Of a stretch of 64,000 nt of DNA, positions 38,513-45,956 are shown piece after piece (position 1 is the first letter of the stretch; each line of letters opens with the position of its first letter). The translations under genes and the position numbers were made by a program. Source of the DNA: Alphaproteobacteria bacterium (GTDB lineage: Bacteria; Pseudomonadota; Alphaproteobacteria; Rhizobiales; Xanthobacteraceae); contig VBAH01000059.1 of the NCBI GenBank assembly GCA_005884685.1, positions 62,001-126,000 of the forward strand, written 5' to 3'. A model generated the notes under the pieces. That model had not been told where the DNA came from and ran no database searches. It was given only the letters and a program-made list of their open reading frames with translations.

Positions 38513-39820
38513 TTAACGATCCTGACCGTAGACGGGCGGCACCACGGCGCGAAGAACGCCGGCCCACATACCGGCGCGTTGCAGGCCTTGTTGCGCCTCA
38601 GGGCTTAGTCCTGCCAGAGCGCCGAGCACACGGCCCGCCACCCAGCCCGAAGCAAGACCGGAGCCCATCCCCACGCCTAGACGGGCGATGTCGTAGGGCG
38701 TCACCACGGGGCTGCCTCCCCTGGACAAGGAGGCTGTTTGTATCAGGCCGGCGGCGGCCGAGCGAAGAGATGGCGGCGTGAACGGGTCCTGCGCCGACCA
38801 GACCACGTTGTTGAAACCGTCCACCGGAATGGCGGCCTGGAGGCCCTGTCCCTCGAAGAGGGCGCCGGTGTCGGACTTCTTGCAGAAGGCCTCTCTCGGC
38901 CTGACGTCGGGAAGAAGCTCGCGCAGGGCCTGGGCGAGCTTGACGAGCGAGTCATCCGGCGGCAACCAACCCGGCGGGCCTTGTTGCGCAAGCGAGTGCC
39001 AGCCCCAGTAAGCGCCGGGAGAGGCACCGACCGCTCCTCCCAGGGCAGCCAGGGCCCTGCGCAATCGCTTCTTCTGCAGGTGGCCGCCACCTAATTGTTC
39101 AACGGCGGCGCCGCCGGCGTAACCCATCCCAGCTCCGGCCAGTCCGCCGAGAAGAGAGGCGGCCATCGGGTTGGCACCGCCGGTGAAGGTGTTCACAGGC
39201 CCGTCGGTGAAATGGAGCAGGTCCGTTACCGCCCTGGCCGTCGGGCTATACGAGCGCTTGATGTGGGCCACTTCGTCCTTACCGGCACGAACGCAGGGCC
39301 CCTGCAAGAACTGCAAGGAAGCGATCTTGGCCAGGGGAGCCAGCTCCGTGCGAGAGAGGCCAGGGGCATGGACGAGCAACTTGCCGGTCTTGAGGTCGTA
39401 GTTGAGATCGTGCTCGTTATGGGCCAGGGCGGGCAGGGACCAGGCGGCGTCTTTCAGGGCGAGAACTTTGTCTCCGTGGTCGTCCAGCAGCTCGTCGAGA
39501 CGGTCCAGTACCTCGAGCTCATTGGTAACAGCGCTCTCGGCCTTCTTGAGGACCACGTTGTCCGGGATGGCCCCCTTGGGCATATGGACCCGGAAGCGCG
39601 TAGGAAGATGAGTCAGGCCGTAGAAGTTCGCATCCTCGCTGTCGGTGGCGAAATCATCCGGTGACTGCCTGATGAGCCTGCGAAGAATGGCGTGCTTGGC
39701 GGGGTAGTTCTTTCGGTCGGACTCGGCCTTGGCACGGAGCAGGTCCTCTAGGACTCGTCTTCCGGTGAAAGGCTGCGTGGCCGAGGCCACGCTATCAAGA
39801 AGAATCGGGTCAGCCGGCAT
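38513..39820 (-). CDS. Putative virion protein
   Basis: 435 residues. The N-terminal ~200 residues are soluble and charged (RRVLEDLLRAKAESDRKNYP, KHAILRRLIRQSPDDFATDS, VLDRLDELLDDHGDKVLALK). The C-terminal half has three Gly/Ala-rich hydrophobic segments (ASLLGGLAGAGMGYAGGAAV, LAALGGAVGASPGAYWG, IARLGVGMGSGLASGWVAGR). The motif FLQGPCVRAGKDEV and an Ala/Gly-helix C-terminus recall proteins of the neighbouring coupled block. Function unknown. Confidence 0.6.
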   Translation of the reverse strand: MPADPILLDSVASATQPFTGRRVLEDLLRAKAESDRKNYPAKHAILRRLIRQSPDDFATDSEDANFYGLTHLPTRFRVHMPKGAIPDNVVLKKAESAVTNELEVLDRLDELLDDHGDKVLALKDAAWSLPALAHNEHDLNYDLKTGKLLVHAPGLSRTELAPLAKIASLQFLQGPCVRAGKDEVAHIKRSYSPTARAVTDLLHFTDGPVNTFTGGANPMAASLLGGLAGAGMGYAGGAAVEQLGGGHLQKKRLRRALAALGGAVGASPGAYWGWHSLAQQGPPGWLPPDDSLVKLAQALRELLPDVRPREAFCKKSDTGALFEGQGLQAAIPVDGFNNVVWSAQDPFTPPSLRSAAAGLIQTASLSRGGSPVVTPYDIARLGVGMGSGLASGWVAGRVLGALAGLSPEAQQGLQRAGMWAGVLRAVVPPVYGQDR

Positions 39821-39878
39821 TGGCTTGTCTCCCGAGGGCGGGCTGCCTGATTATCCCTGGAGAAAGGTTCGGCGAATC

Positions 39879-40118
39879 ATGCAAGAAGAAACGAAGTTCA
39901 AAGACCTCAAGGACTGGCTGACAAAGACGGCCTTGCTACCACGGAGAGAACAGCACATCGAGGCCATAAAGCTGGCCATGCTCTGGGACATGGCCCTCGG
40001 CACGGCCATGCGCGCGCAGGGAAAAAGCGAAGCTGAGGTCCTGGCGATGCGGCAAAGCAGCCTGGACTGGGCGCGAGAGTTCTTCCGTCGAGAGCTGGGT
40101 CTTGAGCACGTGGGCTGA
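39879..40118 (+). CDS. Small helical protein
   Basis: 79 residues from ATG 39879, divergent from 38513-39820 across 58 bases. MQEETKFKDLKDWLTKTALL and MALGTAMRAQGKSEAEVLAM are helical with basic and acidic faces. It carries the L-x-K-x-A motif (LTKTALLP) seen in putative virion proteins. It converges on an LFACACCR gene at a shared terminator. Confidence 0.55.
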   Translation: MQEETKFKDLKDWLTKTALLPRREQHIEAIKLAMLWDMALGTAMRAQGKSEAEVLAMRQSSLDWAREFFRRELGLEHVG

Positions 40119-40123
40119 CAGCT

Positions 40124-40149
40124 AAAAAAAGAGGGCGCTTGCGCGCCTC
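40124..40149 (-). terminator. Intrinsic terminator (minus)
   Basis: On the minus strand a GAGGCGCGC / GCGCCCTC hairpin is followed by seven T, 5 bases after the stop of 40154-40801. The hairpin lies between convergent genes and may also serve 39879-40118. Confidence 0.8.
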
Positions 40150-40153
40150 TCTC

Positions 40154-40801
40154 TCACCACTTTCCAAGGACCAGGTCCAGGGCCCAGCATCCCCTGGCGT
40201 GAGGGCCGGGGGACCGAAGGTGCGTCAGGACGTCTGCGGCCTCGCAGCCGTTGTCCTCGAGGGCGTCAGCGATGACGGGCAAGGACCTCCAGTCGTTCTT
40301 CTCGTAACAAACATCCGCCAGGCACCAGGCCAGATGGTCGTTGGCGTGCGACCAGCGGTAAAGAAAAATCTGCGCGCCGGGACGGGCATCAAGTTCGTTC
40401 ACCGTCGCGGGCTCGCTCAACCAGGGCCTGAACGGATTGCCAACCAGATCCCGCAACAAGAAGGCGTCCATCAGCCCCATTGAGCTGCGATACCACAGAA
40501 TGTCCTCCACTCCCGCCCACAGTTCTCTATTGCCCCACAGGGCCCTACCCTGGATACAGCCCTTGGGCATTTGAAGCGAGGCGTTTGCAAGCTCACGAGC
40601 GGTGGCCTGACGGTCGGCGTAACGCTCCGCCACGCTCAAGCCCTGGGCGATAAGGCTGCTTCCGCGAGGCGGATTGACGTTCCTCGCACAGCCCGCGGCA
40701 AACAGCCGCAACGTGCGCAGGCTAACAGCCCGCCCCTCTTGCTTCATCCAGACCAACATCGCATGAGGGTTGTTGCTATTCAGCCATTCCTGCTCGGTCA
40801 C
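40154..40801 (-). CDS. LFACACCR-family protein, short member
   Basis: 215 residues. MTEQEWLNSNNPHAMLVWMK, LRTLRLFAAGCARNV, RDLVGNPFRPWLS, LPVIADALEDNGC and RGCWALDLVLGKW. Shorter than its relatives because the segment between GNPFRP and LADALE is reduced. It lies 6 bases after its paralogue at 40808-41599. Function unknown. Confidence 0.8.
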   Translation of the reverse strand: MTEQEWLNSNNPHAMLVWMKQEGRAVSLRTLRLFAAGCARNVNPPRGSSLIAQGLSVAERYADRQATARELANASLQMPKGCIQGRALWGNRELWAGVEDILWYRSSMGLMDAFLLRDLVGNPFRPWLSEPATVNELDARPGAQIFLYRWSHANDHLAWCLADVCYEKNDWRSLPVIADALEDNGCEAADVLTHLRSPGPHARGCWALDLVLGKW

Positions 40802-40807
40802 AAGAAA

Positions 40808-41599
40808 TCACTCCTTTCCCAGGATGAGGTCCAGGGCCCAGCACCCGCGGTAGTGCGGCCCTGGTGAGCGTAGGTGCTCGAGCAGTCTGATATCAAGGCT
40901 CGCGTCGGCCTCTTCCTCCATGGCGTCGGAGAGGACAAAGAGCCGTGCCGTGTCCAGTTCTCTTGAAGGGAGTCGCTCGTCGTAGGCCGGCTGTGCCAGA
41001 GAGATCACGCGAGAGGAGCGCCAGTCAGGCTGAAACCACCCGACGCCCCGGCAGGCCTGGCAGTGGCGATCCATCCTCCCGCTTTTCCCGTCGCCGACAT
41101 AGACGACTGTCTTGTACCTGCCGACGCCTGCACAACGCCGGCACTTCTTCCTGATCTCCACGGGCCGGAACGGGTTGCCGAAGAGGTCCCACACCAGGGA
41201 CCTGAGCCTGGAGGTAATCTTCTCGGCGTACAGGTGGCCAGTCGCTGGGCAATCCAGCACGGCTGCGACAAGGGAGGCGGAATCGAAAAGCGACTCTTCC
41301 GCGGCGCTAAGCGGATCATCATGGATGCACGGTAGTTGTGTACCTCCTGTCGGCTTGTTGTTCGCCTCGCGCCAGGCGAGCCACTCGAATCGCATATTGA
41401 TGCCGAAGCAGGTATTCGGCGACTCCGCGGCCTGTTCGCCGAAGTCGATCTGGCTCTCTTCCGCCTCGCACAGAGGAATGTCCACTGCGGCAAAGCACGC
41501 GCAGGCGAAGAGTCGCAGCTTCCTGAACGATGACTTCGGCGACACGTAGTTCAGCTTCTCCAGCGCCCCGACGGGCAGCAGCCATTCCTCTTCGGGCAC
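40808..41599 (-). CDS. LFACACCR-family protein with zinc-ribbon insertion
   Basis: 263 residues. Start MPEEEWLLPVGALEKLNYVS, then KLRLFACACFAAV, WDLFGNPFRPVEIR, a CRRCAGVGRY ... HCQACRGVGWF insertion of DnaJ zinc-finger type (CxxCxGxG twice), LFVLSDAMEEEA and RGCWALDLILGKE. The DnaJ-like Cys repeats suggest protein binding. No enzyme activity is known for the family. 3' DNA is nearly identical to 11256-12062 and 10355-11251. Confidence 0.8.
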   Translation of the reverse strand: MPEEEWLLPVGALEKLNYVSPKSSFRKLRLFACACFAAVDIPLCEAEESQIDFGEQAAESPNTCFGINMRFEWLAWREANNKPTGGTQLPCIHDDPLSAAEESLFDSASLVAAVLDCPATGHLYAEKITSRLRSLVWDLFGNPFRPVEIRKKCRRCAGVGRYKTVVYVGDGKSGRMDRHCQACRGVGWFQPDWRSSRVISLAQPAYDERLPSRELDTARLFVLSDAMEEEADASLDIRLLEHLRSPGPHYRGCWALDLILGKE

Positions 41600-41614
41600 G
41601 TGCTACTTCTCCTA

Positions 41615-42040
41615 TCAGGCCCAGATCAACTTCCGCAGGGCCTCCACGGGGCCGTGGGACGGCCGGTCGGCGATGGCGCAGGCGAAGAGGCCCTGCGCCT
41701 CTTCGTCGGGATCGGCAGGCGGAGCGACCAGGGGGCCATCCAGTCGCTCCAGGCCGCTTTCGTAGACCAGTTGGGCGACGGCCTCGTGCGCCTCGGAGGA
41801 GGCCAGGGCCCGGCGTATCTTCTCGACCAGACGCGCCCAGAGGGGCCGCCAGCCCTCGGGCGGAGCGGGCTGTTCTCCCCGGAGCACCGAGGCCCGGAAG
41901 GACTGCCACTCCACGCGGTAGCCCGTGGAGGTTACACGGCCCTCGCTAATCTCTTCATAGACCGGCGGGACGATCCTGTGAACAGCGATGACGCGGGCGA
42001 ACTTGACGTGGTCCAGCGCGGATCGGTCCAGGAAGATCAT
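41615..42040 (-). CDS. Hypothetical protein behind promoter P4
   Basis: 141 residues from ATG 42040 (GAGGTGG upstream; a second ATG at 42055 is in frame). MIFLDRSALDHVKFARVIAV, EEISEGRVTSTGYRVEWQSF, LWARLVEKIRRALASSEAHE and LFACAIADRPSHGPVEALRK. The LFACAIADR piece echoes the LFACACCR signature but the C-terminal RGCW motif is absent. A terminator-like hairpin in its leader suggests attenuation. Confidence 0.6.
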   Translation of the reverse strand: MIFLDRSALDHVKFARVIAVHRIVPPVYEEISEGRVTSTGYRVEWQSFRASVLRGEQPAPPEGWRPLWARLVEKIRRALASSEAHEAVAQLVYESGLERLDGPLVAPPADPDEEAQGLFACAIADRPSHGPVEALRKLIWA

Positions 42041-42066
42041 GTCCACCTCTTGCATGAAACGAAAAA

Positions 42067-42087
42067 GCCGGCCTGAGATAGACCGGC
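42067..42087 (-). terminator. Leader hairpin with T-run (terminator or attenuator)
   Basis: Minus-strand GCCGG ... CCGGC stem followed by TTTTTC, about 10 bases after the predicted P4 start site and 27 bases before gene 41615-42040. It is placed to abort transcription from P4 unless bypassed. Confidence 0.55.
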
Positions 42088-42095
42088 GGCAAGAG

Positions 42096-42124
42096 ATATT
42101 GACACCTTTTCGGTCGTTTTTTAG
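42096..42124 (-). promoter_or_regulatory. Shared promoter motif P4 (minus): CTAAAA-N17-CAATAT
   Basis: CTAAAA (42124-42119), 17 bases, CAATAT (42101-42096) followed by CTCTTGCCGC, identical at that point to P5 and P7. It lies between two minus-strand genes and points at 41615-42040. Confidence 0.6.
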
Positions 42125-42152
42125 CTGGTCGGAATGAGCACCTGTGCTGGTC

Positions 42153-42752
42153 TCATTTCGGTATCGCCCTGGAAAGAAGAAGGGCCAGGGCGCCCCCTGC
42201 AAGGCCGCCGCCCGCGCGAGAGCCCAGGTCACCACCTGTCGCCTCGCCGGCCAGGTGCTGCCCCAGCGCGGCACCGCCTCCGGTCGCAATACCGCGAAGC
42301 GCCCCGCGCAGCCTGGCCGGGATGCGTCGTTCCGCCTCTTCGTCCTCATCGCCGCCTGAGAGCAGAGCGCCTCCCGCAGCGCCGGCAGCGGGAAGAACCA
42401 CTCCAGGGGTGAGAAAACTCGGTGCGGAAGGCAGAGTGCCCGGCGGCTGTGCTGAGCCAAGCGTGAGCAGGTTTCGACGCACCCTGTCCGTGTCGTCCAG
42501 CGCGTTCAACGCTCTGGGCCTGGCCAGAGACGGATTGCTGGCCTCTTTCTCCAGGGAGGGAAGGCCGGAAGGCCTTGGCTCTTCCAGGAGCACCGAGCCC
42601 TTGCCGGCGCGGAAGCAAGGACGGTGAAACGTCCAACCACGCTTGTCTCGGTAGACGTCCTGAGGAGAGATGACCTGGCCGCAGTGCGGGCACACAGGAG
42701 CGTCCTCGCCACCGACAGGGACCATGACGACCGGAGCGTGATGCGACTTCAC
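42153..42752 (-). CDS. Zinc-ribbon plus membrane-segment protein
   Basis: 199 residues from ATG 42752. CPHCGQVISPQDVYRDKRGW then TFHRPCF (22-46) is a LIM/zinc-ribbon-like site. Residues ~115-130 (GVVLPAAGAAGGALLSGGDE) and ~170-195 (GSRAGGGLAGGALALLLS) are Gly/Ala hydrophobic segments. Similar composition to the putative virion proteins. Its long leader (42753-43116) contains PK14, PK15 and the 43.0-kb inverted repeat. Confidence 0.6.
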   Translation of the reverse strand: MKSHHAPVVMVPVGGEDAPVCPHCGQVISPQDVYRDKRGWTFHRPCFRAGKGSVLLEEPRPSGLPSLEKEASNPSLARPRALNALDDTDRVRRNLLTLGSAQPPGTLPSAPSFLTPGVVLPAAGAAGGALLSGGDEDEEAERRIPARLRGALRGIATGGGAALGQHLAGEATGGDLGSRAGGGLAGGALALLLSRAIPK

Positions 42753-42832
42753 GAGCGTGCCCCTCTAGAGTCGATCTTTTCCGTCCCTGGCAACCGGGCC
42801 GCCGGGAAGGCCACACAGGCGCCACCTAACAT

Positions 42833-42931
42833 TGCAGCTTTTAGCCCGCTACAGAGGGCTTTGGCAAGTAGAACGTCGCGTCGTCGCGTATTCCCGCCTC
42901 CGTCGCAGCTTTTAGCCCATTGCGGAGGGCT
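42833..42931 (-). repeat. Two pseudoknot elements, 71 nt apart (PK14 42833-42860, PK15 42904-42931)
   Basis: PK14: TGTAGC with GCTGCA (G-U allowed on the minus RNA). PK15: CGCAAT with GCTGCG, one mismatch; stem 1 intact in both. They stand in the leader of 42153-42752. The 43 bases between them are unique in the window. Confidence 0.7.
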
Positions 42932-42982
42932 TTGGTCTAGCGGTCATCGTAGCAGCACCGTAAGCTGCTTTTCCGTTCCTGA

Positions 42983-43094
42983 CAACAAGGCCGCCAGAGA
43001 GGCCTGTGTGTAGACTAGCGAGGGAAGCCAATCTTTTCCGGAAAACAGTTTCCGGTCGCTATCCTACACGCAGGCCTCTCTGGCGGCCTTGTTG
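42983..43094. repeat. 31-bp near-perfect inverted repeat around a TTTTCCGGAAAA palindrome
   Basis: Arms 42983-43013 and 43064-43094 match at 30 of 31 positions (CAACAAGGCCGCCAGAGAGG and onward). The 50-base loop holds TTTTCCGGAAAA at 43034-43045 and a second TTTCCGG. A weaker copy of the left arm lies at 42781-42821. Placed 23 bases after the stop of 43117-44829, it could end that transcript or bind a protein. Confidence 0.7.
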
Positions 43095-43116
43095 CCGAGG
43101 CCGTAAAAGAACTCGC

Positions 43117-44829
43117 TTATCTCACAGCGTCGTCAAGGTCTTCGAGGTCCTCAAAGAGCTCTTCGGCGGGCGACTCGTCTTCGTCGGCCGGTGGCGGTGG
43201 CTCATCCGCCGCGGTGGTCGGGTGCTTCAACGCCTCCGTCTTGTCGTAGATGTCGGGCGGTTTGTCTTCCTGGGCGGGCGATTCGCTGCACCCGCTCAAA
43301 CAAGCAAGAGCATGTGGCAGGCCAAGAGCGACACGGGTGACCCTGAGGCCCAGCACCTCGGCAGCGGTCTTCACACGCAGCCAGCCGTCCTTCTCTTTCC
43401 CTGGTTTCACGGACACGGGCTGGGCCTCGCTCTCGCACTGTAGTTCGTAGCCGGGCAGGGCTTTCTCCAGCTCCTCACACCACTTCTTGACCGACTCGCT
43501 CTCATGCCAGTCGCCGACCATCAGCCAGGCCTTCTTGTCGGTCTGGTGAAGGTAGATGGACGGCGCGTCATCACCCCAGGAGGCGAGAAGCTCCTTGGCC
43601 TTCTCGACCGGTGAAGAAGCGCCCGCGGACTTCAAGCCTCTAAGCGCCGTTGGCAGCCTGGGCCCCTCATCAAGCTCATCGGGAAAGTCCAGATATCTCG
43701 CCGGCACGGTGCCGTCCGGCGTGTGCAGCGAAGCGTGCGGTACGTTGGGGGCGTAGTAGCCGCTCTTGTCAGGGTCGGCGTAGTTGGCCCAGAGGTCCCG
43801 CGGAGACTTGCTGAGAAAGGTATCCACTTCGTCAGGCTTCAGATAGCGGTGCCGCTCCATGCCTGTGACGTGCCTGGCAGGGTCGTAGGGCTCCAGCTCC
43901 ATGCCGTAGACCCTGGTGTCCGGAGCGTCGCGCACAAGCTCGTCGAACCGAACCCTCACCGGCACCAGGTCATGCTTCCTGAAGGGGTGATTGTCCGGAA
44001 ACTGCGTCTCGTCAGGCGGGAGATGGAAAAAGACATTCGGCCCGCCAGCCTCACCCCTCTTCCAGCCGTCCAGGGTGCGCTGGATATCAGCCCTGAGTTC
44101 GCCCGTGCTAAGCCCTCTACTGCTGGCCGCAGCGGCCAGAGCGTCCGGCCGGTCCATGAGGGCCTTGCCACCCAGCAACCCATGCCGCCGAACGTAAGCC
44201 AACGCAGCGCGCGGGACCATACTGGTGAACACGCGCTCTCCACGCGTCGCTCTGTCCGTAGCAGCCTCCTTCTTGACTTCGGTATTACTTCGTAGAACAC
44301 CTCGGCGCCTTACCGCTATCGTACAATGCAGATCGAATTTGTCGTTATTAGGCCTGGCCGAGAGACCGTAGGACAAACGCAACTTCTCCAGCTCAGGCGA
44401 TTTGACCTGGATGTACCAGACACGCTCGATCTCTTCCCAGTTCTTCGGCCTGACCGTGCGGATCGGGCCCAGGGTGTAGTGGAACGAGTGTCCGCGTTCG
44501 GACACGGCCTCAGGGTCAAGGTTCGCCTTCTCCATCTCGCGGGGCGAAATAACAGAGATGTGAGAGTTTAGTCGTCCACCATTGTGACCCGAAGGCAGCT
44601 CCAATCCTGGCTCGTCCAGGGCGTCGAAGGCGCCTCGCACCAGGGCGTTGGGGACGCTGAGCAGCAGCCACCCCGAGCGGGAGAGGTAGAGCCTGCCGGC
44701 CAGGGCGTGGGTCGTCTCGGGCGTGCCTCCCTTCTTGACCAGGGAGACCGCCTCCTTGCCAAGCGAGTAGGTCGAGGCAGCAGTGCGCGCGATAAAGGCG
44801 CGCAGGTCAGGATCGTCAAGGGCAAGCAT
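43117..44829 (-). CDS. 2H-phosphoesterase-like domain fused to a long C-terminal region
   Basis: 570 residues. Residues 45-180 carry two H-x-S/T-x motifs (SHISVI, His90; LHCTIA, His168) with LSRSGWLLLSVPNALVRGAF in front, the layout of the 2H (LigT-like) phosphoesterases that cut 2'-5' or cyclic phosphodiesters. Phage members include anti-CBASS Acb1. A second region (270-420; DLVPVRVRFDELVRDAPDTR) resembles a large-phage virion domain. The C-terminus (WLRVKTAAEVLGLRVTRVAL) is followed by an acidic Pro-rich tail. KTAAEVLGLR is shared with the start of 59213-60541. Possible virion-carried enzyme (inference). Confidence 0.6.
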   Translation of the reverse strand: MLALDDPDLRAFIARTAASTYSLGKEAVSLVKKGGTPETTHALAGRLYLSRSGWLLLSVPNALVRGAFDALDEPGLELPSGHNGGRLNSHISVISPREMEKANLDPEAVSERGHSFHYTLGPIRTVRPKNWEEIERVWYIQVKSPELEKLRLSYGLSARPNNDKFDLHCTIAVRRRGVLRSNTEVKKEAATDRATRGERVFTSMVPRAALAYVRRHGLLGGKALMDRPDALAAAASSRGLSTGELRADIQRTLDGWKRGEAGGPNVFFHLPPDETQFPDNHPFRKHDLVPVRVRFDELVRDAPDTRVYGMELEPYDPARHVTGMERHRYLKPDEVDTFLSKSPRDLWANYADPDKSGYYAPNVPHASLHTPDGTVPARYLDFPDELDEGPRLPTALRGLKSAGASSPVEKAKELLASWGDDAPSIYLHQTDKKAWLMVGDWHESESVKKWCEELEKALPGYELQCESEAQPVSVKPGKEKDGWLRVKTAAEVLGLRVTRVALGLPHALACLSGCSESPAQEDKPPDIYDKTEALKHPTTAADEPPPPADEDESPAEELFEDLEDLDDAVR

Positions 44830-44859
44830 CTTGGCGGTACTCGTTGTTCACGTCCATGT

Positions 44860-44887
44860 CGCAGCTTTTAGCCCGCTGTAGAGGGCT
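44860..44887 (-). repeat. Pseudoknot element PK16
   Basis: Stem 1 AGCCC with GGGCT. Stem 2 TACAGC with GCTGCG has one mismatch and one G-U pair. It lies upstream of 43117-44829 and 16 bases downstream of the terminator at 44903. Confidence 0.65.
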
Positions 44888-44902
44888 AAAAGGAAGAAAA
44901 TA

Positions 44903-44932
44903 CCACAGCGATCCCCCCAGGGATCGCTGTGG
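44903..44932 (-). terminator. Intrinsic terminator
   Basis: Perfect 13-bp stem CCACAGCGATCCC with its complement, loop of 4, followed on the minus strand by TATTTTCTTCC. It ends the transcript of 44980-45237. Confidence 0.8.
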
Positions 44933-44979
44933 CGTTGCCGGTGCTCAAGTGGCGATGTCCTCGGCCGTCACTTGTATCT

Positions 44980-45237
44980 TCACGATCGACATACTGTGCC
45001 CTCGCCTTTCTTCTCACCGACGGGTGAGACTTGCGGGCCCGGATACCAACTCTGGATCTCCGGGCTGACCCGCGGCTTGACGTTCTCGGGCGGGCCTTTC
45101 GCTCTCACCACGTAGCCATGTCCGCCGATCGGCACCAGGCCGTACTTTGCGTCGAGCTTCAGACCATCCAGACCAGGCAGCTTCTTGACGCAGGCGAATG
45201 TCGCCTTCTCGGGCGGCAACACCAGACGGATCAACAT
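44980..45237 (-). CDS. Hypothetical small protein
   Basis: 85 residues from ATG 45237 (MLIRLVLPPEKATFACVKKL). A small beta-type domain (LKLDAKYGLVPIGGHGYVVR) with a Pro-rich end (EIQSWYPGPQVSPVGEKK). Second gene after promoter P5. A terminator follows. Function unknown. Confidence 0.65.
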   Translation of the reverse strand: MLIRLVLPPEKATFACVKKLPGLDGLKLDAKYGLVPIGGHGYVVRAKGPPENVKPRVSPEIQSWYPGPQVSPVGEKKGEGTVCRS

Positions 45238-45265
45238 CGCACACACTCCTTTCTACGCACTGCGC

Positions 45266-45529
45266 TCAACCCTTCCCGGCCGGCAACAACGCCAGCCAGG
45301 CCAGAAACACCGACCAACGATCGATGAGGTCCCTCACATCATCCAGGTTGACGGTATGGTCGCACTCCTGGCATTGCATTTCTTCGCCGTCGCCCAGGTT
45401 GCCGAGGAACAGCGCGAAGCTGGCTTTCTCCTCGTTACAGCAGGGACAGCGAAGTACGAACGGGGTCAGCGGCCTGGTCTCGGGCTTGGCGTTCGTCAGG
45501 GGCGCCACGGTCTTCGTCTCGTCGCTCAT
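45266..45529 (-). CDS. Small zinc-binding protein behind promoter P5
   Basis: 87 residues from ATG 45529 (GGAG 8 nt upstream; the earlier ATG at 45535 is too close to it). CPCCNEEKASF and CQECDHTVNL form a CxxC ... CxxC zinc ribbon. The C-terminus is a hydrophobic helix (RWSVFLAWLALLPAGKG). First gene after P5, with a short CCGCT/AGCGG leader hairpin. Function unknown. Confidence 0.65.
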   Translation of the reverse strand: MSDETKTVAPLTNAKPETRPLTPFVLRCPCCNEEKASFALFLGNLGDGEEMQCQECDHTVNLDDVRDLIDRWSVFLAWLALLPAGKG

Positions 45530-45581
45530 GGACATCTCTCCGTACGCGGAACAGTAACCGCTGGCTAAAGAGCGGCAAGAG

Positions 45582-45610
45582 ATATTGACACGTTTCAGGA
45601 GAGATTTTAG
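45582..45610 (-). promoter_or_regulatory. Shared promoter motif P5 (minus): CTAAAA-N17-CAATAT
   Basis: CTAAAA (45610-45605), spacer 17, CAATAT (45587-45582), then CTCTTGCCGC as in P4 and P7. It drives 45266-45529. It stands at the edge of the integration module. Confidence 0.65.
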
Positions 45611-45630
45611 CTTAATACCTGCCAGGGTGG

Positions 45631-45907
45631 TGTCAGTTTTCCTGTCAGTTTTCCCGTGGTCAAACGAGTCGCAATCAGGTAAGAAAAGCACCGTCATCGA
45701 GCGTGTCGCTCGTTGACTTGGTTGCCGTAAGTGGTTGCGATGAAAGGCATTAGCTGAGCTAAGGCGCAGAAGAGGTGAAGGCGTTGGAACAGCGCTCGCC
45801 CATGTGCCAGGCGTGCGAGCTTTCTTGTCTTTCCAGGTCGCAACCTCTTACGGCTGTTGGAGATGGGTAATGTGAAACAGACCCCTGTCAGTTTTCGTGT
45901 CAGTTTT
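45631..45907 (+). promoter_or_regulatory. Two pairs of TGTCAGTTTT sites: candidate integrase arm sites / attachment region
   Basis: TGTCAGTTTT occurs at 45631-45640, 45643-45652, 45886-45895 and 45898-45907: two pairs, each with 12-base period, 255 bases apart, all direct, ending 50 bases before the integrase start. Tandem short sites with helical-turn spacing next to an integrase gene are typical arm-type binding sites flanking an attP core. The 233 bases between the pairs hold no gene. Confidence 0.6.
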
Positions 45908-45956
45908 AGTTGATCAGACGAGATCGGACAGGTTAGGGCCGGAAAAGAGGTGGCGC

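Noticed and set aside
45530-45956. A tRNA gene near the integrase as attachment site
   Set aside because: No cloverleaf or T-arm sequence could be found there or elsewhere in the window.
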